From Plumapathes pennacea (taxonomy: Eukaryota > Cnidaria > Anthozoa > Antipatharia > Myriopathidae), in contig OZ038470.1 in NCBI GenBank assembly GCA_964036295.1, forward strand, positions 16,436,436 through 16,500,435: a stretch of DNA of 64,000 nucleotides. Reading direction: 5' to 3'. A program made the position numbers and the translations under genes. Below are positions 34,155 through 47,279 of this stretch, piece after piece. How positions within the stretch are numbered: position 1 is the first letter of the stretch; each line of letters starts with the position of its first letter. Below the pieces are notes generated by a model. It made no database searches and was not told the origin of the DNA. It saw nothing but the letters and a program-made list of their open reading frames with translations.

Positions 34155-36373
34155 TTAAAATGCTAAACAGAAACTTACAACGTAAAGAGCTCCAAACAGT
34201 AAGCTGAAGCCGGCCGTCTTCTGTGGAAGATCGACATGTTGGTCGACTTCAGAGCACACTATTTGTAGTGTGAATACAACTGGAAGGGTTAAGACCGGTA
34301 TCAGCAAATAAAACGACTTAAGCGTCACTGCCATTGTTACTATAACAACCTGGGGGACCAGCAAGAAATAGCAGTAGAATGCGCATGCGTAATTGGGTCC
34401 CAGGATGACAGCCAATGTCGTCGCTCCGCTCTGTTTGTCTCTCTTCAGGTCACGTGTATTTTGGCTGCGTAATAACAAAGACAGTATATGTGCTTTATAT
34501 TAAGTATGTTTGGGGCTATTCGTAAGGTTGCAATCAATCCTCAAATGTCACACGACGCAGTTTTTCTCACAGTTTGCAGCGCAAAGAAAATTGACAGACA
34601 AGTTGCAGGAAACGTTCAACAGTCTTACTACTTTTTGGCAGTGCTGCGTGGTCTTATGGCAACGTTTGACATCACTTAGCAACTTGTCTCGCAATACTGT
34701 CAACGTTGCGGGGCAAATTGTACGGAAAATTGCCTCGTGGCATGGCTCACACTGGCGATCACAACATACAGAGAACATAAGAATAAGGACCGAAATGTCG
34801 TTATGTGAACCACGAAAACATAAGGACATAAACATATATCGTACGTTATAGTTGGACAAAAAAAGTCGAATATTTGAAGTCAGAAGAAGCATGTATTAAC
34901 GTCAATATTTGTTGATGTAAATAATTATGCTGAACACCGTAAAGAATGGAGTTTCGTGATTGGTCGCGGCTGAAATTTCAAGCGTAAAGACGCATTCTAC
35001 AGTTTCCCGCTGCGCCGTCGATCTCATATGTACTCACGCGTATTAGTTCGCTTTTCACAGAGACTGGCATTTTGTGGTGCTACACCGGTTTACGAAGTTT
35101 ACTAAAAGAAACGTGACTTTTATGCGTTCTAGAAAGCCGACCGGAAACACGTCACAGCGTTCCCGTTTTCTTTTCTTTCTTTCTTTTTTTTTTTTTTTTT
35201 TTTTTTTTGTAACAAAACCATCTTTGTGTGTGTGTGTATGTGTCCAAAATGAACAGAACACAATTTTTACTCGGCGCTGTCGAAAATGGACACGGACAAT
35301 TTTGTTATTACTGGTGTGTTTGTTTTCGCGTTGCGTGACCGGTATTAATATAAACCCTCGGCCATTCTGGCACCTGTTGTGTGTTCTTCCTCGTGTTCGT
35401 ACTTTTACAACATCGTTTAAATATCATTCTAGACTCCTGTGTCCGTCTTAAGTCACGAATAAAAGCCATGGCGTATTAATAGCTTTTAAAAAGCAAAGCG
35501 CTTGGGAAGGTGAACTAAAATATCAGTTTCATAAACGCAATATTCAACTCTGAAAATTGAATATTAAACACCTCGTACAAAGCGCCGTAGTGTTTAGCTC
35601 TAAAGTTTTCGGGTCTATGAGAACATAACGAGGAGAAAGAAACCAAATAAAGAACATTCGTGACACGATTCATTGAAAGGATTTACCTTTAAAGAGCTTG
35701 GTCGGCGAAGTGTTTAAATACGAATTAATTATTTCTAGATAATTAAGGTAGAAAAGGCAAAACAAAATGGGCTTAGTTACCTATGGAGCATCGCTTCAGT
35801 GTTGAAGACCAGAGGAAGGGAATAGACTACCAAGCGGAGCATGGGAATGCTGTGGTACCCAGCTGTGGCTTGTACGTGATATGTGTACATCACCGTGAGC
35901 GGGCCAAAGATCCCACCGGCAACAATTTCGCCTGCTACGCTGTTTTTCAGTCCAGTTCCGTAGAGTAAAGATCCCAGAAACCCAGCGATAAAGAACAACA
36001 CTTGCTGCTGCCAATATGCCTCGGAGACCAGCAGCAAAGCAAGAAACGAAGCTATAGCGAAGAAACACGACCACACCGCGAATCGAGCTGTTTCGAGCAA
36101 GCGTGGTCGCCTAGTCGAAGGTCGTGGAAAGAAAGCACGTTCCTTGAGCTCGTAATACGAATTCACGAAGTTCCCAGCAGCGTGCGTGAGAAGGATTGTC
36201 GCCGCTGTCAAAATAAAAATCGTCAGTTGAAAGTGTTGGTCGAACTTCCACGACAGAACCGTGCCCAAGATAAACGGCGCCAACGACGCGGGAAATGTCC
36301 AAGGTTGCAAAGCTCTCGCGAAGCTTGCTTCGGTGGTTTGGATTTCGTGATATCTGTTTCTTCTAACTGCCAT
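34155..36373 (-). CDS. UBIAD1: UbiA-family prenyltransferase, UBIAD1-like
   Basis: Two minus-strand exons, 36373-35781 and 34464-34155, join at phase 2 to 300 residues (human UBIAD1 is 338). Several hydrophobic helices are visible. The join recreates NTEAMLHSQNTRDLKRDKQS, matching the second aspartate-rich motif (NTRDxxxD) of UBIAD1, which binds the prenyl-diphosphate magnesium. FGPLTVMYTYHVQ and PLVFNTEAMLH also fit. UBIAD1 makes menaquinone-4 and takes part in CoQ10 synthesis on ER/Golgi membranes. Odd: after HAAGNFVNSYYE, where the first Asp-rich motif and a DDRTLVD-like block should be, the protein reads LKERAFFPRPSTRRP with no aspartates. The other two frames there do not restore the motif cleanly. 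It is a diverged paralogue or an altered enzyme. Confidence 0.78.
34465..35780 (-). other. UBIAD1: UBIAD1 intron
   Basis: A single GT-AG intron on the minus strand. It contains a polypyrimidine tract (about 35166-35208) and a short GT run (35225-35241). I see no other gene. Confidence 0.6.
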
Positions 36374-36699
36374 TTAAGCGTTGAAAGTGAAATTTCAAAG
36401 AAATGGCATCTAATGAGAGCGATACAACAAACTGCCTTCCAAAAGGTGTTCGTGACAAGAACCGTGTTTTCAATGTTTGTGGGCGTGATCGATATACGTT
36501 GCGTTATTTTAGTTATGCGAGGAATTGTGCTTCATTGTGCTGCACGTTTGACTTCCGCCGCAGCTTCGTTTCTCGGTTGTGCCGCGACTTTCTCATCCTC
36601 GTTCCCAGGCTCTTTTCCTTGTTGCATCTTTGCAGTTTAGTAAATTTTCACACTGTTTACATCACTTTTATTCCGTATTTACGTCAACATTACTGAGGG

Positions 36700-37076
36700 C
36701 CTATTCATATAAGCCCGGTCGTGTGTTCATATGGGAAATTTCAGCCCGAGTAACCGAGATAGAGTGTCTACAAAGCAAAAGTTTTTGCCTATTCTGCCAT
36801 TAAAGCCAAATTAAAAAGCAAGTACATTTCAGACTCTCATAGTTGAAACATTTTCATCCCGGTTAACCGGCCTGAAGTATTCATATGAGAAACGGGCCAG
36901 CCCGGTTAACCAAGATTCCGGTCGCAAAGACTGAGATCTCGGTAACCGGTCTACCCGCTCTCTCATATGAAAACATCAGAATTATAACAAAGGAAATAGT
37001 GGGAAGGCGACATCTCGGCAACCGGGCTGGTCCGGTCAGCCGCGCCCATATGAAGAGATATTATAGTATAGTCTAA
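36700..37076. repeat. Degenerate repeat with TTCATATGAGA and CCCGGTTAACC modules
   Basis: Three or four diverged copies combine TTCATATGAG-like and GCCCGGTTAACCG-like modules, for example around 36855-36915, 36940-36970 and 37010-37055. It abuts the left edge of the satellite A block. Confidence 0.55.
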
Positions 37077-39330
37077 GGAAGGTTTCCTGAAAGTTTCAAG
37101 ACTTTTCAATTTTTGACCAAAAACCCTGTGCTATAGCCTTAGTATTTTGTCAAAATTCCAAGATTTTTCAACCATCTCAGAATCGCATGAAACTTTCAGG
37201 AAACGTTCCCGGGACTATGCCGACGGAGTTTGCATAGTTTTTGTAAACTTTTAGCGCGCGCGTCGTGAGAAATTACAGCAAATTACAGCACTCATACACT
37301 AATTAATTCATAACACCTTTGGAGTTAAGCAGCTATATCTCGGCAACGGATGAAGATAGATAACGCAAATGTATAGCAAAAAGTCTTCTTATAGTCCAAG
37401 GAAGGTTACCTGAAAGTATCAAGAGGTTTCCTAAGTTTTCGATTTTTCACCAAAAACCCTGTGCTATAGCCTTAGTATTTTGTAAAAATTCCAAGATTTT
37501 TCAACCATCTCAAAATCGCATGAACTTTCAGGAAACGGCCAAAATCGGCAAAAAACCCTGTGCTATAGCCTAAGTATTTTGTCAAAATTCCAAGATTTTT
37601 CGACCATCTCAGAATCGCATGAAACTTTCAGGAAACGTTCCTGGGACTATGCCGAAGAGTTTCGAATAGTTTTTGTAAACTTTTAGGTCGCGCGTCGTCA
37701 GAAATTAGAGCAAATTACACCAAATCATGCGCTAATTAAAACATCACACCTTTCGAGCATTAAGGAGCCAAATTCAAGCTGCTATATCTCGCCAACGGAT
37801 GAAGATCGATAAAGCAAATGTATTGCAAAAAGTCTTGTAATAGTCCAAAGAAGGTTTTCCGAAAGTTTTAAGAGTTTTCAATTTTTGACCAAAATCGGCA
37901 AAAAACCCTGTGCTATAGCCTTAGTATTTTGTCAAAATTCCAAGATTTTTCGACCATCTCAGAATCGCATGAAACTTTCAGAAAACATTCCTGGGACTAT
38001 TCCGACGGGTTTCGAATAGTTTTTGTAAACTTTTAGGTCGCGCGTCGTCAGAAATTAGAGCAAATTACACAAAATCATGCGCTAATTAAAACATCACACC
38101 TTTCGAGCAAAGGAGCCAAATTCAAGCTACTATATCTCGCCAACGGATGAAGATCAATAAAGCAAATGTATTGCAAAAAGTCTTGTAATAGTCCAAAGAA
38201 GGTTTTCCGAAAGTTTTAAGAGTTTTCAATTTTTGACCAAAATCGGCAAAAAAACCCTGTGCTATATAACCTTAGTATTTTGTGAAAATTCCAAGATTTT
38301 TCGACCATCTCAGAATCGCATGAAACTTTCAAGAAACGTTCCTGGGACTATGCCGACGGGTTTGGCATAGTTTTTGTAAACTTTTAGGTCGCGCGTCGTC
38401 AGAAATTAGAGCAAATTACACCAAATCATGCGCTAATTAAAACATCACACCTTTCGAGCAAAGGAGCCAATTTCAAGCTGCTATATCTCGCCAACGGATG
38501 AAGATCGATAAAGCAAATGTATTGCAAAAAGTCTTGTAATAGTCCAAAGAAGGTTTCCTGAAAGTTTCAAGAGTTTTCAATTTTTGACCAAAATCGGCAA
38601 AAAACCCTGTGCTATAGCCTTAGTATTTTATCAAAATTCCAAGATTTTTCGACCATCTCAGAATCGCATGAAACTTTCAGAAAACGTTCCTGGGACTATG
38701 CCGACGGGTTTCGCATTGTTTTTGTAAACTTTTAGGTCGCGCGTCGTGAGAAATTAGAGCAAATTACACCAAATCATGCGCTAATTAAAACATCACACCT
38801 TTCGAGCAAAGGAGCCAAATTCAAGCTGCTATATCTCGCCAACGGATGAAGATCGATAAAGCAAATGCATTGCAAAAAGTCTTGTAATAGTCCAAAGAAG
38901 GTTTGTGGCAAAAAACTGAAAACTCTTGAAACTTTCAGGAAACCTTCTTTGGACTATTACAAGACTTTTTGCAATACATTTGCTTTATCGATCTTCATCC
39001 GTTGGCGAGATATAGCAGCTTGAAATTGGCTCCTTGGCTCGAAAGGTGTGATGTTTTAATTAGCGCATGATTTGGTGTAATTTGCTCTAATTTCTCACGA
39101 CGCGCGACCTAAAAGTTTACAAAAACTATGCTAGACCCGTCGGCATAGTCCCAGCAACGTTTCCTGAAAGTTTCATGCGATTCTGAGATGGTTGAAAAAT
39201 CTTGGAATTTTGACAAAATACTAAGGCTATAGCACAGGGTTTTTTTGCCGATTTTGGCCAAAAATTGGAAACACTTAAAACTTTCAGGAAACCTTCTTTG
39301 GACTATTACAAGACTTTTTGCAATACATTT
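37077..39330. repeat. Satellite A, left block (348-351 bp monomer, with inversion)
   Basis: The landmark GATGAAGATCxATAAAGCAA recurs at 37800, 38148, 38499 and 38847, spacings 348, 351 and 348. Conserved boxes in every monomer are CCTGTGCTATAGCCTTAGT, CAGAATCGCATGAAACTTTC, TCGCGCGTCGT and CATGCGCTAATTAA. The first monomer (37077-37440) is a diverged variant. At about 38904-38939 the array reverses orientation, and 38939-39330 is the reverse complement of about one monomer. No open frame is conserved. Confidence 0.93.
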
Positions 39331-42300
39331 CAGATATTCGTCTTTTTAATAACAGTGATACGTCTATGTGCTGTAAAATACATGTATATTTGTGTTAAAT
39401 TAAGGGTTGGAATAGATGCACCGGCAATGTTGTTTGTTCATCCGCAATGCGGATCCCATAATTGCGCCAAACAGAATCACTCTACAATTACTACTATATT
39501 TTCGCCTACGGCGGTTTTAAAAAATTGCGTTGAAACGTTATGCACGCAGGCAAAATGATAACTTAAAATTAAAAAAACTAACTGTAAATACTACTGCTCG
39601 CAGGTATACAGCGCATCAAGCAATTGAAAGTTTACTGAGCTGAAGAAATATGCTGCAATGGGATTCGAACTGAAGGAAGGTACGTTTCCTGTAGGTGGGC
39701 TATGGGATTCTTAGTATTTAAAAATCTTGGTGTAATAGTCCCTCAATTGGTCTCAGCCAAACAAGTGTTACCCTACCTTTTCGAGTTATCTGAACACTCG
39801 TACTTTGCTATCATCAATTTTTTTTATCTACGACCTCCATGTGTAACGTTTCAATGGATTTTTTTAAAACCGCCGTAGGCGAAAATCTTGTGGTAATTGT
39901 ATCGTGATTCTGTTTGGTGCAATTATGGGATCAGCATTGCTTCAGTGAGTGCGCGTGTTTACTGTATAACGTTCATTTCAGAAATTATTCGTCTTTTTAA
40001 TAACAGCGATGCGTCTATGTGCTGTAAAATACATGTACATTTGTTAAATTAATTGTTGGAATAGATGCACTGTCAATGTTGTTTGTTCATCCGCAATGCG
40101 GATCCCATAATTGCACCAAACAGAATAACGATACAATTACTACTAAATTTTCGCCTACGGCGGTTTTAAAAGATTGCATTGAAACGTTATGCATGCAGGC
40201 AAAATGATAACTTTAAATTAAAACAAAAAAGAAAAAAAAACTAACCGTGAATACTACTGCTCGCAGGTATACAGCGCATCAAGCAATTGAAAGTTTACTA
40301 AGCTGAAGAAATATGCTGCAATGGGATTCGAACTGAAGGAAGGTACGTTTCCTGTAGGTGGGCTATGGGATTCTTAGTATTTAAAAATCTTGGTGTAATA
40401 GTCCCTCAATTGGTCTCAGCCAAACAAGTGTTACCCTACCTTTTCGAGTTATCTGAACACTCGTACTTTGCTATCATCAATTTTTTTTATCTACGACCTC
40501 CATGTGTAACGTTTCAATGGATTTTTTTAAAACCGCCGTAGGCGAAAATCTTGTGGTAATTGTATCGTGATTCTGTTTGGTGCAATTATGGGATCAGCAT
40601 TGCTTCAGTGAGTGCGCGTGTTTACTGTATAACGTTCATTTCAGAAATTATTCGTCTTTTTAATAACAGCGATGCGTCTATGTGCTGTAAAATACATGTA
40701 CATTTGTTAAATTAATTGTTGGAATAGATGCACTGTCAATGTTGTTTGTTCATCCGCAATGCGGATCCCATAATTGCACCAAACAGAATAACGATACAAT
40801 TACTACTAAATTTTCGCCTACGGCGGTTTTAAAAGATTGCATTGAAACGTTATGCATGCAGGCAAAATGATAACTTTAAATTAAAACAAAAAAGAAAAAA
40901 AAACTAACCGTGAATACTACTGCTCGCAGGTATACAGCGCATCAAGCAATTGAAAGTTTACTGAGCTGAAGAAATATGCTGCAATGGGATTCGAACTGAA
41001 GGAAGGTACGTTTCCTGTAGGTGGGCTATGGGATTCTTAGTATTTAAAAATCTTGGTGTAATAGTCCCTCAGTTGGTCTCAGCCAAACAAGTGTTACCCT
41101 ACCTTTTCGAGTTATCTGAACACTCGTACTTTGCTATCATCAATTTTTTTATCTACGACCTCCATGTGTAACGTTTCAAAGGATTTTTTTAAAACCGCCG
41201 TAGGCGAAAATCTTGTGGTAATTGTATCGTGATTCTGTTTGGTGCAATTATGGGATCAGCATTGCTTCAGTGAGTGCGCGTGTTTACTGTATAACGTTCA
41301 TTTCAGAAATTATTCGTCTTTTTAATAACAGCGATGCGTCTATGTGCTGTAAAATACATGTACATTTGTTAAATTAATTGTTGGAATAGATGCACTGTCA
41401 ATGTTGTTTGTTCATCCGCAATGCGGATCCCATAATTGCACCAAACAGAATAACGATACAATTACTACTAAATTTTCGCCTACGGCGGTTTTAAAAGATT
41501 GCATTGAAACGTTATGCATGCAGGCAAAATGATAACTTTAAATTAAAACAAAAAAGAAAAAAAAACTAACCGTGAATACTACTGCTCGCAGGTATACAGC
41601 GCATCAAGCAATTGAAAGTTTACTGAGCTGAAGAAATATGCTGCAATGGGATTCGAACTGAAGGAAGGTACGTTTCCTGTAGGTGGGCTATGGGATTCTT
41701 AGTATTTAAAAATCTTGGTGTAATAGTCCCTCAGTTGGTCTCAGCCAAACAAGTGTTACCCTACCTTTTCGAGTTATCTGAACACTCGTACTTTGCTATC
41801 ATCAATTTTTTTATCTACGACCTCCATGTGTAACGTTTCAAAGGATTTTTTTAAAACCGCCGTAGGCGAAAATCTTGTGGTAATTGTATCGTGATTCTGT
41901 TGGTGCAATTATGGGATCAGCATTGCTTCAGTGAGTGCGCGTGTTTACTGTATAACGTTCATTTCAGAAATTATTCGTCTTTTTAATAACAGCGATGCGT
42001 CTATGTGCTGTAAAATACATGTACATTTGTTAAATTAATTGTTGGAATAGATGCACTGTCAATGTTGTTTGTTCATCCGCAATGCGGATCCCATAATTGC
42101 ACCAAACAGAATAACGATACAATTACTACTAAATTTTCGCCTACGGCGGTTTTAAAAGATTGCATTGAAACGTTATGCATGCAGGCAAAATGATAACTTT
42201 AAATTAAAACAAAAAAGAAAAAAAAAACTAACCGTGAATACTACTGCTCGCAGGTATACAGCGCATCAAGCAATTGAAAGTTTACTGAGCTGAAGAAATA

Positions 42301-44290
42301 TACTGCAATGGGATTCGAACTGAAGGAAGGTACGTTTCCTGTAGGTGGGCTATGGGATTCTTAGTATTTAAAAATCTTGGTGTAATAGTCCCTCAATTGG
42401 TCTCAGCCAAACAAGTGTTACCCTACCTTTTCGAGTTATCTGAACACTCGTACTTTGCTATCATCAATTTTTTTATCTACGACCTCCATGTGTAACGTTT
42501 CAATGGATTTTTTTAAAACCGCCGTAGGCGAAAATCTTGTGGTAATTGTATCGTGATTCTGTTTGGTGCAATTATGGGATCAGCATTGCTTCAGTGAGTG
42601 CGCGTGTTTACTGTATAACGTTCATTTCAGAAATTATTCGTCTTTTTAATAACAGCGATGCGTCTATGTGCTGTAAAATACATGTACATTTGTTAAATTA
42701 ATTGTTGGAATAGATGCACTGTCAATGTTGTTTGTTCATCCGCAATGCGGATCCCATAATTGCACCAAACAGAATAACGATACAATTACTACTAAATTTT
42801 CGCCTACGGCGGTTTTAAAAGATTGCATTGAAACGTTATGCATGCAGGCAAAATGATAACTTTAAATTAAAACAAAAAAGAAAAAAAAACTAACCGTGAA
42901 TACTACTGCTCGCAGGTATACAGCGCATCAAGCAATTGAAAGTTTACTAAGCTGAAGAAATATGCTGCAATGGGATTCGAACTGAAGGAAGGTACGTTTC
43001 CTGTAGGTGGGCTATGGGATTCTTAGTATTTAAAAATCTTGGTGTAATAGTCCCTCAATTGGTCTCAGCCAAACAAGTGTTACCCTACCTTTTCGAGTTA
43101 TCTGAACACTCATACTTTGCTATCATCATTTATTTTTATCTACGGCCTCCATGTGTAACGTTTCAATGGATTTTTTTAAAACCGCCGTAGGCGAAAATCT
43201 TGTGGTAATTGTATTGTGATTTTGTTTGGCGCAATTATGGGATCAGCATTGTTTTCGTACTTTGCGCATTTTTACTGTATAACGTTCATTTCCGCATTTT
43301 TCGTGTTTTAAGTTACAATGATGCGTCTATGTGCTGTAAAATACATATATTTGTTATACTCAGTATATATGTTAACGTTGGAATAGATGCACTGGCAATG
43401 TTGTTTGTTCATCCGCAATGCGGATCCCATAATTGAGCCAAACAGAATCACGATACAAATACTACTAGATTTTCGCCTACGGCGGTTTTGAAAATTTTCA
43501 TTAAAACCTTATGCATGCAGGCAAATTGATAGCTTAAAATTAAAAAAAAGAAAAGAAAAAACTTACTGTGATTACTACTGCTCGCAGGTAAACAGCGCAT
43601 CAAGCAATTGAAAGTTTACTGAGCTGAAGAAATATGCTGCAACGGCATTCGAACTGAAGGAAGTAACGTTTTCTATAGGTGGGCTGGGGGATTCTTTAGT
43701 ATTAAAAAATCATGGTGCAATAGTCCCTCAATTGGTCTCAGTAAAACAAGTGTTACCCTTCCTTTTGGAATTATCTGAACACTCGTACTTTGCTATCATC
43801 AATTTTTTGTTGTTATTATAACTGAGACCTCCATGTGTAACGTTTCATTGGATTTTTTTAAAACCGCCGTAGGCGAAAATCTGGTAGTAATTGTATCGTG
43901 ATTTTGTCTGGCTCAATTATGGGATCAGCAATTGCTTCCGTAAGTGCGCATGTTTACTGTTTAACGTTAATTTCCAAAATTATTCGTCTTTTAAATAACA
44001 GTGATGCATCTATGTGCTGCAAAATATCTGTTTATTTTTTAAATTGAGCGTTGGAATAGATGTACTAACAATGTTGTTTGTTTATCCGCAATACGGCTCC
44101 CATAATTGCGCCAAACAAAATCACTATACAAATACTACTAGATTTTCGCCTACGGCGGTTTTGAAAAATTGCATTGAAACGTTACACATGGAGGCCGTAG
44201 TAAAAATAAAAATGATGATAGCAAAGCACGAGTGTACAGATAACTCGAAAATAAAGGGTCACACTTGTTTTACTTATCAAAAAGCATTAC
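39331..44290. repeat. Satellite B (about 662 bp monomer, seven to eight copies)
   Basis: The landmark GTCTTTTTAATAACAG recurs at 39991, 40654, 41316, 41977 and 42640, spacings 663, 662, 661 and 663. Diverged copies flank these. Inner monomers are nearly identical and outer ones (39350-39960, 43260-44290) more diverged, the usual pattern for a homogenised array. Each monomer carries inverted arms of about 80 bp around TTTTCGCCTACGGCGGTTTT, about 350 bp apart, so each unit can fold back. There is no coding potential. Confidence 0.93.
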
Positions 44291-46665
44291 GGACAACTTT
44301 TTCGGCCACGGCGATTAGTGATGATCGTGAGTTCCTGGGAACGAGAGTTACCGCTGGCGTATTTGACCGGTCGATCGTAAACAGCCGGCCATGTTTTCAG
44401 CTGGTTTTGAGGGTTTTTACTTCACAGAGTCGATAAGCCTTTGATTCAGCCAGATTTCTCAAGCCAGAAGGATGGAAAATGCAGGTATGAAACCTATCTG
44501 TGCTGTATTACACATTATTTCCTTGCGTGTGCCCAAGTTCATTGACAGAAATGATTCGATCGATTCGAGATATTGTGCAAAAACTCTAATCAATGAAGTA
44601 TTTTGAATATCAGGATATAAGAATAATGCCACAGTCTATTAATGTGATTGGTGAAATTAAGCTTACTTTAAATATTGGTCTATCAAGACCCAAAAATTCT
44701 CATAAACTGAATTTGTTCACGATCCTCTAGACTTATTTTGTTCAATCTATATAGTGGTGTCCAGATAATAAGGGTCTGGGAGGGATGTCATTTGAAACAA
44801 TCACTCTGGGAAACACTCTGTCATCTCAAACAATCTCTCCGTGTTTTTAAGCAAATCTGGGTTATGGTCAAGGGTAAATATGTAGAGTCATAGGTTAAAA
44901 AGAATGAACAAAACTAAAGAAAATAAATACCGAGACAATTAAAAGATCAAAAAGAAGTAAATGAAGATAAATCAGAAGATGTCAATCTAGTGGTTTGTAT
45001 TTTTAAGATAATACTGGTTAAAAATATTTTCACAGTTGGGGAACCCAAAGAGTACATGGAATATGCTTGATCAAAAAATCACAATTTCAATAATTCGAAT
45101 CTGAATAATACTTCATCACACTGATCTTGTATGTATGTGTGTAATTTCGTGCTTCCTGTGGTGTTATAGGGTAAGTACCTGAGGAAATATTACTGACAGA
45201 ATGCACTTAAATTGCATGTTGCAGTTGTCTTTGTTTTTTCTTTGTTGTTGTTGTTTGTTAATTGTGTTAGTGAGCAAAGTTAAAATTATGAAGGTATAAA
45301 GTTTCAAGATGGGTTTGTGGGTTACTTCATTACACTATACTAAATTGCAGATTGTTGTTTTGATACCCATATGAAAATTTTGAGCCTGACAGAACCAAAA
45401 TCAGGCCCAAGTCCAGCCATAAACGTATTATCAGAGGCCAATTACACCCAAACATCAACCTAACATAAAATTTGTCAGGTTCATGTAGACGAGCCAGACA
45501 ATTGTACGGCCCATGCCATGGTAAAGTTTGGCTGTGAGAGATAAGAGGGACCATAACAGGCGGACTAACAAACAGCCTGACAAAGTTTGGCTTATGTTTT
45601 TTTCTTGCAATATATCGATTACAATGGATGTATGGCCCTTGTTAGCGTGAAATTTGGCTGGGAGGATTATAAAACAGTGTTGAGCATTGGACCTAAAAGT
45701 ATCACATATCCAAATAGAAATAATGGTGATAATATATAAAAATCAAGGAAACAGGGAGAGTTAGGTGTAAATGGAGCATTCAAAAGTAGCATAACTTGTT
45801 ACCAAAACAGGAATGTTCTTTGTCCTGTCAGTGACATATTTGATAACATATAAATAATCATTCCTACTTATTTTTAAATGAATGAATAATGGGTTAATTA
45901 ACAAATTTATCCTTGTTGGGATGAACCGGCTTGGCCAGACAAGGATTTTGTTCATTTTGTTCCTTGCCTTTTTAACTACCCCTTATGGAAACACCCAATC
46001 CTTTCAAAACATCACTCTGGAAAACACCTTGTCCTTTCAAACCATATATCTCGACAACACCATGTCCAAGTTTCAGATTGTCTCTCTCAGAAACACCCTG
46101 ATCATTCAAACCACAAAACCTAAAATACCACTCGTTTCGGACCACCCTTTCCAGGGAGCACTCTGTACTAACCTTTCAAATAGCTGGTTTGGGGAACACC
46201 CTCCCTTTTTAAATCATCCCTCTGGGAAAACACTGTGTCTTAACCCTGACATTTTAAATAAAAGGAATTATTCCTTTGAACCATCCCTATTCGGAAACAC
46301 CAATGTTCTAACAAATCATTGGTTTGTGGAACATTCACATTTTTCACCTGCTGATTTGACACTTTTAGAAGTCACTAACCGTACTTTGTACTCCATTCTA
46401 TGTATTGTAGGTCTACAAGAGGATAGATGGCCATGTCATTTAGGGCAGTGGGTAAGCCTCTTTTACCCTCAAGATCCAAGTGTAATGGTCCTGGTAACTT
46501 TTGGGTTGGACATGCGTTATACCTACTGAAGAAGGTAAGGTGAGAGCTGCTATTAGAATATTATTTGAAATCATTAATGCAGGGTATTTCAATCTGTAGT
46601 TTTCATTCAGATCATGATCAAAATGTTGATCAGCTGTTGAAAACAGAACTTGATTTTGTGGTAAT
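44291..46665. repeat. AT-rich spacer with a degenerate ~33-36 bp minisatellite
   Basis: Unique-looking AT-rich DNA encloses a minisatellite of the type TTTCAAACCATCxCTCTGG followed by GAAACACCxTGTCC, repeated with decay at 44795-44850 and about 45980-46345. Its phase happens to keep a 215-codon frame open at 45882-46529, but the peptide merely mirrors the repeat (NTLxFQT). I regard it as non-coding. Confidence 0.65.
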
Positions 46666-46873
46666 CCTTTCACTCCCAAGAGTGATCAACTTCAATTTTC
46701 TCTTTTCAGTCTTCCACCAGAAATGTATCATACACTATAGAGAATTTGGCATTTCATACCTTGCACAAATGACAGCTGATTTAAATGTCAATTCCTATTC
46801 ATCACTCATGCATTTTCTTATTTAATAGTTGGGAGAATTTGTTTTTTTTTTTTGAGCTTGAGTGGAAGGGTTA
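46666..46873 (+). mobile_element. MITE-like dispersed repeat, copy 2
   Basis: It begins CCTTTCACTCCCAAGAGTGA and ends GAGCTTGAGTGGAAGGGTTAA, with imperfect inverted ends. The internal order (CTTTTCAGTCT, TATAGAGAA.TTGGC, TGACAGC, CATCACTCATxCATTTTCTT) matches the copy at 3940-4133. Confidence 0.65.
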
Positions 46874-47279
46874 AACATTACTTTGTTTCCCTTAAAGTGA
46901 CATTTGTGATACACCTGTACTAATTAGAGTACAGCATAAAATGTATTTGATAAAATGAACTATAGGTTTTAAATGAAAACGTATCTGCAATCAAGCTAAA
47001 AGGACGAAAAGTTCTCTGTGAAAGCGATTTCATTTCCCGATTTTCAATCGGCACTCATGGATTGTTTGCTGACAGTTTAGTGTTGCTTTCAATGAGTAGG
47101 TCCTTACATCAAAATTCGACTTCAATTTTAAATGTTCTGGGGTAAATTAGCGTATCCTTTTTCCCACATAAGGAGAGGTGACGAAATTAAAAAGCTACGA
47201 CTGAATTGCTTGGCGAGTGCGTACGTTTTTATTTTGTGTACTACGGCGTACGCGGCTTGCTGTTCTTTCACTTCCCCGC

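Noticed and set aside
36002-36640. A 212-codon plus-strand open frame
   Set aside because: It lies antisense to the first UBIAD1 exon and is a shadow of that coding sequence.
37077-39330. CRISPR-like array
   Set aside because: The monomers are 348 bp, repeated end to end without unique spacers, in an intron-bearing eukaryotic context. It is a satellite.
40978-41040. tRNA-derived SINE inside satellite B (minus-strand AGTTCGAATCCC)
   Set aside because: A B-box-like string is present in each monomer, but the upstream A box is only a weak match, so I did not annotate a Pol III unit.
45882-46529. A 215-codon plus-strand open frame
   Set aside because: The peptide follows the degenerate ~33-36 bp minisatellite in the DNA (repeated NTLxFQT), has no family motif and no exon partners.
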